Positions 38,207-45,876 of a DNA stretch of 64,000 nt are shown one piece after another. The DNA lies in assembly GCA_016745035.1 (NCBI GenBank), contig JADGDE010000006.1, positions 127,607-191,606 on the forward strand, in the 5' to 3' direction. Both the position numbers and the translations under genes were made by a program. The DNA comes from Thiotrichales bacterium. GTDB taxonomy: Bacteria > Pseudomonadota > Gammaproteobacteria > Beggiatoales > Beggiatoaceae. The notes under the pieces are model-generated. The model had not been told where the DNA came from. It was given only the letters and a program-made list of their open reading frames with translations, and searched no databases. Position 1 is the first letter of the stretch; the number at the start of each line of letters is the position of its first letter.

Positions 38207-39712
38207 ATGAAAAATAAACATCCCAACTTATCTTCTTTTGTATTATTGCTATTTCTGTTTTCATTTGGTCATAGTCAGGCAAACTGTGATGCAAGCAGTT
38301 GTAGTTACAGCATTGCTATTGAAAAAGCAGGCTTTTATGTCAGCACAGTTAGACTGCCATTAGGTGCAAGCGAAGGCTTTTGGGGCTTGCAGGTCAAAAC
38401 ATCCAGCGGTAAAAATGCCGGTGGCTTTAATTCTGGTGCAGTACTGGGAGAAAATGGCAAATACCCAGGGTTTACCGCTTTTTATCTCTCCGAGCCAGAG
38501 GCTATCGACATTACCGCTTTTAAATACACCACGGCATCTTCTAGCTCTTCTAGCTTTAATTTTGGTATTAAAAAACAAAATTTAGCAACAGGTGAGCGTA
38601 GCTATGTCTATGGTCCTTTTGAGACCACCTCAGGGCAAAAACACCAAACACCAATCCTAGAAGCCGGATTTTATGTCTCAGAAGTCTTTAGTTTGGCAGA
38701 TAGCCCGCGAGGACGTTTTGGTATCACCCTCAATGGCAATGCCTTCACAGGCGGGGTAAATATCGGCGGCTGGATTGATGACAAAACTGGTGGCAATGGC
38801 GAGGGCTTTGCTGCTTTTTATATTCCCGAAGCACAAACCGTCGATTTTAAGCTTTTCTTTGGGCAAAGTTATGGTGAGTTTGGTTCTGCCCAACCGAGTT
38901 TGAATGTGTATTATCAAAATAGTGAAGGCAATCGAGTTTTACAACAAGCGTTTGTCTCTAGTGCTTTGCCTGTTGACGATGATATAAGTTTTGACGGTAC
39001 ACCTAGACTCAACGACACAGGCATTACTTCGGGTAGGTATGATCTACCTGAAATCAACGTTGGGGGTAGGCCTAATCAATACGGGAGTGATAACACTTGT
39101 ACTACAGGCAAGATCATCATTGCTCAAGACTGCTCCCACGGACGTGACGCAACACACAATGATTACTTAGATGGTATAGCCGGCTTTAGCTTTAGCAGAA
39201 TTGATAGCGGGCGTTGTGTGCAAGATAATGTCACCGGCTTGATGTGGGAAGTCAAACAAGGCGGCAATGGTGCGCGCGGCGATGAAGGCTTGCATGATGC
39301 TGATGATTTTTATAATTGGTATGATACCAACCCTGCGACCAATGGTGGTGCCGATGGCTATGCTGATGATGATAAGGATATTTGCTATGGCTACCAATCT
39401 GGCAATCCCAGTACTTATTGCAATACTCAGGCATATGTGGCGCGGGTGAATAGCGAGGGGTGGTGTGGTTATAAGGATTGGCGGATGCCAAACCGTGAGG
39501 AGTTGCGATCTATTGTCACTTATGCACAGTATAGTCTGGCGATAGATAGGTGGTATTTTCCGAATATTAGCTCTGATATAGATTATTGGTCAGGCTCGCC
39601 TTATGCTTACGATTCAAATGACGCATGGTTCGTGAGTTTCTATGGAGGATATAGCTACTACCGCAGCCGTCACGGCTACCTGCACGTTCGGCTTGTGCGT
39701 GGCGGACAGTGA
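38207..39712 (+). CDS. Secreted DUF1566 (Lcl C-terminal domain) protein with a variable-looking C-terminus
   Basis: 501 aa. The signal peptide ends near residue 25 (S-Q-A). Two similar modules of about 100 aa follow, each starting A-G-F-Y-V-S and containing F-x-A-F-Y-x-x-E. The C-terminal 190 residues are an Lcl/DUF1566 domain: C-V-Q-D-N-V-T-G-L-M-W-E, an Asp-rich (Ca-binding-like) loop, W-R-M-P-N-R-E-E-L, and W-S-G-S-P through V-R-L-V-R-G-G-Q at the end. The last 41 residues are crowded with Tyr, Ser, Arg, His and Asp from codons ending in C or T. This is what diversity-generating retroelement targets look like. Probably a surface ligand-binding protein. Confidence 0.85.
   Translation: MKNKHPNLSSFVLLLFLFSFGHSQANCDASSCSYSIAIEKAGFYVSTVRLPLGASEGFWGLQVKTSSGKNAGGFNSGAVLGENGKYPGFTAFYLSEPEAIDITAFKYTTASSSSSSFNFGIKKQNLATGERSYVYGPFETTSGQKHQTPILEAGFYVSEVFSLADSPRGRFGITLNGNAFTGGVNIGGWIDDKTGGNGEGFAAFYIPEAQTVDFKLFFGQSYGEFGSAQPSLNVYYQNSEGNRVLQQAFVSSALPVDDDISFDGTPRLNDTGITSGRYDLPEINVGGRPNQYGSDNTCTTGKIIIAQDCSHGRDATHNDYLDGIAGFSFSRIDSGRCVQDNVTGLMWEVKQGGNGARGDEGLHDADDFYNWYDTNPATNGGADGYADDDKDICYGYQSGNPSTYCNTQAYVARVNSEGWCGYKDWRMPNREELRSIVTYAQYSLAIDRWYFPNISSDIDYWSGSPYAYDSNDAWFVSFYGGYSYYRSRHGYLHVRLVRGGQ
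39587..39712 (+). other. Candidate DGR variable repeat (VR) 1
   Basis: The final 126 bases of the gene, from the W-S-G-S codons to the stop. They align codon for codon, with no gap, with 40369-40494. In 18 of 41 codons the third base (C or T) is identical in both copies while the first or second base differs (tat/aat, gac/agc, ttc/tac, cgc/acc, cac/ggc and so on). Such a pattern fits templates full of AAC/AAT codons mutated at adenines. No reverse transcriptase or template repeat is in the window. Confidence 0.6.
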
Positions 39713-39725
39713 CCTTTGGTTTTTG

Positions 39726-39758
39726 AGGGATAATACCGCTTGAAGCGGTGTTATCCCT
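39726..39758. repeat. REP-type hairpin A, 13 bases after VR1 gene stop
   Basis: Fifteen-base arms (agggataa-t-accgct and its partner, one T-G mismatch) around the loop tga. Near-identical to hairpin C at 40508, at the same distance from the stop. The 13 bases between stop and hairpin (cctttggtttttg) are also identical. Confidence 0.9.
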
Positions 39759-39770
39759 AAAGTCTCCAGC

Positions 39771-39953
39771 GTAGAAGAAGCCCTACGCAATTTGATTTAT
39801 TATATTCACCAAAACCCCATCGACCACGGTTTTGTCTCACATATGGAAAATTGGCGTTACAGTGCTTACCATGCACAGAACAGTAAAGTGCCAACACAAA
39901 TAACGCCAACAAGTTTTTTTCACGAGGGCCAACACCACTTGGATCAGTGTTAG
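39771..39953 (+). pseudogene. C-terminal remnant of a REP-associated tyrosine transposase (Y1/IS200-like)
   Basis: A 60-codon open stretch without start encodes R-N-L-I-Y-Y-I-H-Q-N-P-I-D-H-G-F-V and E-N-W-R-Y-S-A-Y-H-A, the classic C-terminal motif of RAYT transposases (Y-I-H-x-N-P-V then W-x-Y-S-S-Y). The HUH catalytic half is missing, so it is a dead fragment. It is flanked by REP-type hairpins A and B, the kind of palindromes RAYTs mobilise. Confidence 0.75.
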
Positions 39954-39981
39954 CCCTGCTTATTAACGCAGGAATCTCATT

Positions 39982-40494
39982 ATGTTACAACGAAAACAAG
40001 GGATAACATCGCTTGGAGCGATGTTATCCCTCTTTGGGCTATTATCCCTCTCCGTTCACGCTCAAGAATGCAATCCTAATATGCCTGCCAGTACCCCAGA
40101 TGATCGTTTTAACATCAACACTGATGGTACGGTTACAGATACGCAAACAGGTTTAATTTGGCAACGCTGTTTGGTAAGTCAAAGCGGTGCTGATTGTAGT
40201 GGTTCAGCGAGTAATTTTGATTGGCAACAAGCCTTGCAGTACGCTGTTGATCAAGGGAGTAACTGGCGTTTGCCCAATATTAAAGAGTTGGCTTCAATTG
40301 TGGAACTGCGTTGTTATAATCCTGCGATTAACTTAAATATTTTTCCCAATCATCCCAATGCTGCTGTCTGGTCAGACTCGCCTAATGCCGAGTTTTTAGG
40401 TAGCGCATGGTACGTGGATTTCAATAATGGTGGTGACAGCTGGACCGGCTTTGGCATCCACAAACACATTCGGCTTGTGCGCGATGGACAGTGA
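39982..40494 (+). CDS. Secreted DUF1566 (Lcl) protein, short form
   Basis: 170 aa: a signal peptide (about 1-30, ending V-H-A) and a single Lcl/DUF1566 domain with T-D-T-Q-T-G-L-I-W-Q-R-C, N-W-R-L-P-N-I-K-E-L and the W-S-D-S-P ... R-L-V-R-D-G-Q end. The C-terminal 41 residues match those of the upstream gene in length and framework while differing at most exposed positions. Part of the signal peptide (Q-G-I-T-S-L-G-A-M-L-S-L) is encoded by a perfect REP-type hairpin at 39999-40031, an unusual origin for a leader sequence. Confidence 0.8.
   Translation: MLQRKQGITSLGAMLSLFGLLSLSVHAQECNPNMPASTPDDRFNINTDGTVTDTQTGLIWQRCLVSQSGADCSGSASNFDWQQALQYAVDQGSNWRLPNIKELASIVELRCYNPAINLNIFPNHPNAAVWSDSPNAEFLGSAWYVDFNNGGDSWTGFGIHKHIRLVRDGQ
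39999..40031. repeat. REP-type hairpin B inside the signal-peptide coding sequence
   Basis: Perfect 15-base arms (agggataacatcgct / agcgatgttatccct) around tgg. Same family as hairpins A and C, but located from codon 6 of the short DUF1566 gene. In mRNA it would form a strong stem just after the start codon and could reduce translation. Confidence 0.9.
40369..40494 (+). other. Candidate DGR variable repeat (VR) 2, or a diverged paralogous tail
   Basis: 126 bases aligned without gap to 39587-39712. Framework codons (tgg tca, tcg cct, gca tgg, ttc, cac, cgg ctt gtg cg, gga cag tga) are shared. A few positions (aaa versus ctg, tgg versus tac) are not explained by adenine mutagenesis of one template, so the two copies may come from different templates or be older. 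Confidence 0.5.
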
Positions 40495-40507
40495 CCTTTG
40501 GTTTTTG

Positions 40508-40540
40508 AGGGATAACACCGCTTGAAGCGGTGTTATCCCT
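40508..40540. repeat. REP-type hairpin C, 13 bases after VR2 gene stop
   Basis: Perfect 15-base arms (agggataacaccgct / agcggtgttatccct) around tga. Together with the preceding 13 bases it duplicates the flank of the first DUF1566 gene almost exactly. Confidence 0.9.
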
Positions 40541-40594
40541 AGCCCCATACGCTATAATCACCGCACAAATTGTAAAAACACACGGTGAATATTC

Positions 40595-41578
40595 ATGTCT
40601 CGATGGTTTATTTTAGCCTTACTCAGCGGCTTTAGCAGCATAGCCACGGCATTAACTTGGCAACAAGACGATGCTGCACATTTATCCCTAGCCTATCCGC
40701 CGCTGGTATTAGAGGCGCAAAGCCTCAGCGCGCAGCAGCAACAACTTAAACTTGATATTGACGGGCTGAGCATCACGATGGATAACCAACTGCAAGCCGG
40801 TCGGCGCGTGATTCACATCAGCAGCGCGGGCAATACGAACCAGCTCAACGCCGAGCAACAGCAACATATCAGCGTCCTTAAACCGCTGTTACCCCTGCCA
40901 GAGACACACTCAGCTTTATGGCATCATGTTCACCGCAGTTTAGAGGTCTTAAGCAATTGGCCTTTGCATCATCCGTTGGACTTGGTTTCCGAAGACGAAT
41001 TACAAACGCGGCGCTCATCAGGCTTATGCGAACGCATCAACGAGCCTGCCATTGCGCGCTATGGCGTGTTCAAAGACCGCGAACATGAGCGCATTATTGG
41101 CCCTTACCCCTTTGCTTCGGGTGGTTGCGTTGGGCGCTGTGGCAAAGGTTGTATTGGCGATGGACAGCCGAATAATTCCGCCAACCGCTTTACCTTAAGT
41201 TGTTTTGACCATGATGTTTGTGCCGAGGTCGAGGGCTTGCTCGATTTTGAATGCGATGCGATTTTTGCCGATACGGTGGTGGATTTTTATGATGCTCAGG
41301 ATTGCAATGAAGTCCTCGACCAGCAGGCAAAAGATTCGCTAGCGCTCTGTTTTGAAAAAGCCCTGCAAGTCACCCGCGAGTATTTGCCGTGGATTGACTT
41401 AAGCGAACAAAATAAGAGTGAAGTTTTGTACGATGCCTATAAAAACCCCGTGGTGATTTATCACTTTAACAGTGGTTTTCAATTCGGTTATGCTTGGCAA
41501 GACTATTATCTTTTTGTTCCCGAACCCCAAGCGCCCGCAGGCTGGAATAAAATCGACCGCAATTTTTGCGCGCCTTGA
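40595..41578 (+). CDS. Secreted phospholipase-A2-like protein
   Basis: 327 aa with a signal peptide (about 1-19, ending T-A-L). The middle of the protein has G-G-C-V-G-R-C-G-K-G-C-I-G-D followed after about 15 residues by C-F-D-H-D-V-C. That matches the PLA2 calcium loop (x-C-G-x-G) and the catalytic C-x-x-H-D-x-C helix. More cysteines (D-F-E-C-D-A-I-F-A-D, D-C-N-E) fit disulfide pairing. The N-terminal 130 residues are unrecognised. Lipase activity is inferred from the motif only; a non-enzymatic PLA2-fold protein is possible. Confidence 0.6.
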   Translation: MSRWFILALLSGFSSIATALTWQQDDAAHLSLAYPPLVLEAQSLSAQQQQLKLDIDGLSITMDNQLQAGRRVIHISSAGNTNQLNAEQQQHISVLKPLLPLPETHSALWHHVHRSLEVLSNWPLHHPLDLVSEDELQTRRSSGLCERINEPAIARYGVFKDREHERIIGPYPFASGGCVGRCGKGCIGDGQPNNSANRFTLSCFDHDVCAEVEGLLDFECDAIFADTVVDFYDAQDCNEVLDQQAKDSLALCFEKALQVTREYLPWIDLSEQNKSEVLYDAYKNPVVIYHFNSGFQFGYAWQDYYLFVPEPQAPAGWNKIDRNFCAP

Positions 41579-41640
41579 TTGAAATTAGGGCAAACACACT
41601 CAACATAAGATAGGCTAATGTCTTTCCTCGGTTTCAGTAT

Positions 41641-43098
41641 ATGACGAAAAAAAACCAATTACTGCAAAAGCTGCATGATTGCTTGCCGCCCAGCGCGATT
41701 TTGACAGAAACAGAAGAGCTGCATCCCTATGAATGTGATGGGCTGTCGGCTTATCAACATTTACCCATGTTGGTGGTGCTGCCTGAAACCATCAAGCAAG
41801 TACAAAGCATTTTACGCCATTGCCACGCGCTAGAGATTCCCGTGGTTGCCCGTGGCACAGGCACAGGACTTTCCGGTGGCGCATTGCCACACGAGGAAGG
41901 TGTGTTATTGGTGCTGGCTAAATTTAATCAAATCCTTGAAATTGACCCCGAACAGCGCACCGCACGGGTACAACCTGGCGTGCGTAATCTTGCCATTACA
42001 CAGGCAGCCGACCATCACGGGCTGTATTATGCCCCTGACCCCTCGTCACAAATCGCCTGTAGTATTGGCGGTAATGTCGCCGAAAACGCTGGCGGCGTGC
42101 ATTGCCTCAAATACGGGCTGACGGTGCATAATATCCAACAAATCAAAGTCGTTAGCATCGAAGGCGAATTACTCACCATCGGCGGCAGCGGCTTGGATGA
42201 TGCCGGTTTTGATTTACTCGCCTTGATGACTGGATCTGAGGGCATGTTAGCGGTGATTGTCGAAGTGGTGGTCAAACTGTTACCCAAACCCGATAACGCC
42301 CAAGTCCTCTTAGCCGCCTTTGATGATATAGAAAAGGCAGGCGCAGCCGTGGGCGCAATCATTGCTGAGGGCATTATTCCTGCTGGGCTGGAGATGATGG
42401 ACGAGTTAGCCATTCAAGCCAGTGAAGACTTTGTTCACGCAGGCTATCCGCTCGATGCAGTGGCGATTTTATTGTGTGAACTCGATGGCTCGGCGATTGA
42501 AGTCGAAAGCCAAATTCACACAGTAGAACAGATCTTAAACCACCACGGGGCAACCGAGGTCAGATCCGCCAGTGATGAAGCCGAGCGCTTACGTTTTTGG
42601 CAAGGGCGCAAATCGGCTTTTCCGGCTGTGGGGCGGATTTCACCGGATTATTATTGCATGGATGGCACGATTCCGCGCAAACACCTGCCCACGGTTTTGG
42701 GTCGTATTAGCGAACTATCCAAGCAATACGGGCTACGGGTGGCGAATGTGTTTCACGCTGGCGATGGCAACCTACACCCACTGATTTTGTACGATGCCAA
42801 TCAAGAAGGCGAATTAGAACGCACCGAGGAGTTTGGTGGCAAAATCTTAGAACTTTGTGTCGAAGTCGGTGGCACAATCACCGGCGAGCATGGTGTCGGT
42901 ATGGAAAAAATCGGACAAATGTGCGTGCAATTCGATAGTGTAGAGCTGACCCAATTCCACGCCGTCAAAGCCGCTTTTGATGACAAAGGCTTACTTAACC
43001 CCGGTAAAGCCGTGCCGACCTTGCACCGCTGTGCCGAATTTGGCGCAATGCACGTCCATCATGGCGAATTGCCCTTCCCTGAATTACCACGGTTTTAA
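41641..43098 (+). CDS. glcD: Glycolate oxidase subunit GlcD (FAD-linked)
   Basis: 485 aa, FAD-binding PCMH-type: V-A-R-G-T-G-T-G-L-S-G-G-A for the FAD pyrophosphate, D-P-S-S-Q-I-A-C-S-I-G-G-N-V-A-E-N-A-G-G, and the C-terminal H-A-G-D-G-N-L-H-P and G-E-H-G-V-G-M-E-K blocks. Oxidises glycolate to glyoxylate with GlcE and GlcF, feeding electrons to the respiratory chain. First gene of glcDEF; one base separates its stop from glcE. Confidence 0.95.
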   Translation: MTKKNQLLQKLHDCLPPSAILTETEELHPYECDGLSAYQHLPMLVVLPETIKQVQSILRHCHALEIPVVARGTGTGLSGGALPHEEGVLLVLAKFNQILEIDPEQRTARVQPGVRNLAITQAADHHGLYYAPDPSSQIACSIGGNVAENAGGVHCLKYGLTVHNIQQIKVVSIEGELLTIGGSGLDDAGFDLLALMTGSEGMLAVIVEVVVKLLPKPDNAQVLLAAFDDIEKAGAAVGAIIAEGIIPAGLEMMDELAIQASEDFVHAGYPLDAVAILLCELDGSAIEVESQIHTVEQILNHHGATEVRSASDEAERLRFWQGRKSAFPAVGRISPDYYCMDGTIPRKHLPTVLGRISELSKQYGLRVANVFHAGDGNLHPLILYDANQEGELERTEEFGGKILELCVEVGGTITGEHGVGMEKIGQMCVQFDSVELTQFHAVKAAFDDKGLLNPGKAVPTLHRCAEFGAMHVHHGELPFPELPRF

Positions 43099-43099
43099 G

Positions 43100-44161
43100 A
43101 TGAGTACAGACGATCAAAGCAAGGCACTGCAAGCCCAAGTGGAGGCGGCTTTTAAGCAAGCCCAGCCTTTATCCATTCAAGCGGGTAACAGCAAGCAATT
43201 TTATGTGCGCCCCAGTGAGGGCGAATTGCTCGACTTGAGCGGGCATCAAGGCATTATCAGCTATGAGCCAACCGAATTGGTGATTCGCGCTCGTGCTGGC
43301 ACAAAACTCAGCGACATTGAACAAACCCTCGCTGCTGAGCATCAAATGCTCAGTTTTGAACCGCCTTATTTTGCTGATAGCGCGACCCTTGGCGGCACAG
43401 TGGCGTGCAATCTCTCCGGCCCCCGTCGCCCTTATGGCGGTGCGGTGCGCGATCATGTTTTAGGTTGCCAAATCATCAACGGCAAAGCCGAAGTGCTGAA
43501 TTTTGGCGGCGAAGTGATGAAAAATGTCGCTGGCTACGATGTCTCGCGTCTAATGGCTGGCGCGCTCGGCACGCTTGGGGTTTTACTCGATGTGGCGATT
43601 AAAGTTGTGCCTAAACCCGAGGCAGAAATTACCTTAGTACAAGCGCACAAGCCCGCAGAAGCGCTGAAAACCTTACACAAAATCAATCAACGCCCGTATC
43701 CCTTAAGTGCCAGTTGCATTCATGAAGACAAACTTTATATTCGCCTCTCTGGTGGTGACAAAGCCATTCACGCCGCAGCGGCACAAATCGGCGGCGACAA
43801 GCTCGATAATGACATGGTGTTTTGGCACAGCCTCAAAGAACAGCGCCATGATTTTTTCCAAAATAAACAAGCCCTGTGGCGCTTGTCTTTGGCATCGAAA
43901 ACCCCGCCACTAGACTTGGGCGACACCTTGTACGAATGGGGCGGCGCGCAACGCTGGCTATATACCGACACCCCCGCACAGCACTTGCGCGAAACCATGG
44001 ACGAACTCGAAGGCCATGCGACCTTGTTCCGTCATGCACCGGATAATATCCCCATGTTTCAACCGCTTGCCGATGGCTTATTACACTGGCATAAGCAACT
44101 CAAACACGCCTTTGATCCGAAACAAATTCTTAATCCTAAACGCCTTTATCCCGAGTTTTAA
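43100..44161 (+). CDS. glcE: Glycolate oxidase subunit GlcE
   Basis: 353 aa from ATG 43100 (the frame runs further upstream inside glcD). A shorter FAD-binding PCMH-type subunit: Y-F-A-D-S-A-T-L-G-G-T-V-A-C-N-L-S-G-P-R-R-P-Y-G, G-G-E-V-M-K-N-V-A-G-Y-D-V-S-R-L, and a C-terminal F-D-P-K-Q-I-L-N-P. Structural and catalytic partner of GlcD. Confidence 0.94.
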   Translation: MSTDDQSKALQAQVEAAFKQAQPLSIQAGNSKQFYVRPSEGELLDLSGHQGIISYEPTELVIRARAGTKLSDIEQTLAAEHQMLSFEPPYFADSATLGGTVACNLSGPRRPYGGAVRDHVLGCQIINGKAEVLNFGGEVMKNVAGYDVSRLMAGALGTLGVLLDVAIKVVPKPEAEITLVQAHKPAEALKTLHKINQRPYPLSASCIHEDKLYIRLSGGDKAIHAAAAQIGGDKLDNDMVFWHSLKEQRHDFFQNKQALWRLSLASKTPPLDLGDTLYEWGGAQRWLYTDTPAQHLRETMDELEGHATLFRHAPDNIPMFQPLADGLLHWHKQLKHAFDPKQILNPKRLYPEF

Positions 44162-44163
44162 CA

Positions 44164-45372
44164 GTGCAAACGCAATTACCAGCCGATTTACTCGCCACCC
44201 GCGCGGGCAAAACCGCCGATACGATTCTCAGAAACTGTGTCCATTGCGGCTTTTGCACCGCGACTTGTCCGACTTATCAACTCTTAGGCGATGAGCTAGA
44301 CAGCCCGCGCGGACGAATTTATTTAATCAAGCAAATGCTCGAGGGCAATGAAGTCAGCGCCCGCACCCAATTGCACATAGACCGCTGCTTAAACTGTCGC
44401 TCCTGTGAAACCACCTGCCCCTCCGGCGTGCATTACAGCCGTTTATTAGACATCGGACAACAATATATACAAACGCAAACCACCCGCCCTTTATTAGACC
44501 GCCTGCAACGCTATTTGCTACGCTTGGTCGTGCCTTACCCCAAACGCTATGGCTTTTTAACCGCCAGCGCCCGTTTAATTAAGCCTTTTCTACCAGCGAA
44601 ACTGGGGCAAAAAATTCCGCCAAAAGCGAAAGTCTTGCCTTGGAAACAACAAAACCACGCGCGCAAAGTCTTAGTGCTTGAAGGCTGCGTACAATCGGTC
44701 AGCACCCCAGAGACCAATGCGCTGGCGGTACAAGTGCTAGATAAACTCGGCATCGAAGTCCTGCGCCCGCCTAAAACCGGCTGTTGTGGGGCATTAAGCC
44801 AACACTTGGGCGCGAATGAAGAAGCCTTAGAATTTATGCGCCGCAATATTGACGCGTGGCGAGTCCATCTTAACGAAGTCGAGGCGATTATCAGCAGTGC
44901 CAGCGGTTGTGGCGTGGAGTTAAAAGACTATGCCCATGCACTGGCTGAAGACGAGGATTATAAGGACGAAGCCGCCCAAGTCAGCGCCTTGGCAAAAGAC
45001 TTATCCGAGGTGATTGGCAAAGAAGTGCTACCGGAAATGACCCCACCAGAAACGCCGATTAAAGTCGCCTTCCACAGCCCTTGCACCCTGCAACACGGGC
45101 AAAAAATTACCGGGGTGGTTGAGACCATTCTCAAACGCGCAGGCTATCAGCTCGTCAATGTCGAAAACAGTCATTTATGCTGCGGCTCGGCGGGAACGTA
45201 TTCCTTATTACAAGCAGAGATTTCTGAAAAACTCAAAGCCAATAAACTCGCTGCCTTGGGGGCGAACCAACCCGATGTCATTGCCACCGCTAATATTGGC
45301 TGCCAGTTACATTTAGCCGATGGCGATGTGCCCGTTAAGCATTGGATTAGTTTATTGCTGGAACGGTTATAA
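44164..45372 (+). CDS. glcF: Glycolate oxidase iron-sulfur subunit GlcF
   Basis: 402 aa, GTG start two bases after glcE. Two [4Fe-4S] motifs (C-V-H-C-G-F-C-T-A-T-C-P and C-L-N-C-R-S-C-E-T-T-C-P) are followed by two CCG domains (G-C-C-G-A-L and C-C-G-S-A-G). Passes electrons from the flavin subunits to quinone. Completes the operon; 247 bases without gene follow up to the small ORFs. Confidence 0.95.
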   Translation: MQTQLPADLLATRAGKTADTILRNCVHCGFCTATCPTYQLLGDELDSPRGRIYLIKQMLEGNEVSARTQLHIDRCLNCRSCETTCPSGVHYSRLLDIGQQYIQTQTTRPLLDRLQRYLLRLVVPYPKRYGFLTASARLIKPFLPAKLGQKIPPKAKVLPWKQQNHARKVLVLEGCVQSVSTPETNALAVQVLDKLGIEVLRPPKTGCCGALSQHLGANEEALEFMRRNIDAWRVHLNEVEAIISSASGCGVELKDYAHALAEDEDYKDEAAQVSALAKDLSEVIGKEVLPEMTPPETPIKVAFHSPCTLQHGQKITGVVETILKRAGYQLVNVENSHLCCGSAGTYSLLQAEISEKLKANKLAALGANQPDVIATANIGCQLHLADGDVPVKHWISLLLERL

Positions 45373-45580
45373 AATGCTTTTGATTTTAGAACTATTTTAA
45401 AAAATCCTAGATGTGTTTTCTTGCATAGGGATAGGAGAAAAGCCCAACGGTTTTTTAGAGTCTATGCCGAGCTTTATGAGATTAGTTAATCTTGCAATTA
45501 AAAACCTAAATAACTAATCTATTTTTTCTAAAGCATGTTTTAATTATATTTTGGAAGATATTTTTCCAGACAAGGGTTTT

Positions 45581-45611
45581 TAGATAACATCACTTAACAT
45601 GATGTTATCTA
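45581..45611. repeat. Hairpin of the GATAAC family
   Basis: Perfect 12-base arms (tagataacatca / tgatgttatcta) around seven bases, just after the end of the convergent small gene at 45620. AT-rich relative of the REP-type hairpins at 39726-40540; it could terminate transcription from either side. Confidence 0.65.
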
Positions 45612-45619
45612 TTGATATA

Positions 45620-45802
45620 TTAAGGTTTAGGTACTGAAACTCGTGTCCAAGTACGTCCTGGCTTTTGTGTGGGAGGTAGCTTAGGATCTCCACTTTCAAT
45701 AGTCACTTGACGGGCGTTAGGAACTGCTCCACCACGAGGGCTTTTTTCTAGATATTCCCCAGGTTTGATTGGGGTTTCACCAGGTTTTTGAGTAATACTC
45801 AT
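45620..45802 (-). CDS. YjzC-like small protein, 60 aa
   Basis: Start ATG 45802 with AAGGA about seven bases upstream; the frame runs to 45928 but the extra part overlaps another small gene and has no site. The pattern K-P-G-E-x-P-x-K-P-G-E-Y, R-G-G-A-V-P-N-A-R-Q-V-T and P-P-T-Q-K-P-G-R-T-W resembles the YjzC-like family of small basic proteins of unknown role. Lies 74 bases after a 32-aa gene on the same strand. Confidence 0.6.
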   Translation of the reverse strand: MSITQKPGETPIKPGEYLEKSPRGGAVPNARQVTIESGDPKLPPTQKPGRTWTRVSVPKP

Positions 45803-45876
45803 AATATGTCCTTTTAAAGGGTTACATTCAAAAAATGAGAGCAAACAAAATTGCTTGCTCAGGGTTTTAGTCACTA

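Noticed and set aside
39587..40494. Ordinary paralogous divergence as the sole explanation of the two DUF1566 tails
   Set aside because: Differences fall on first and second codon positions with third bases kept, opposite to normal drift; kept as an alternative mainly for VR2, where a few codons do not fit adenine mutagenesis.
40595..41578. Assigning this gene as part of the DUF1566 cluster function
   Set aside because: It shares neither domain nor repeat with them and is separated by a hairpin; only proximity links them.
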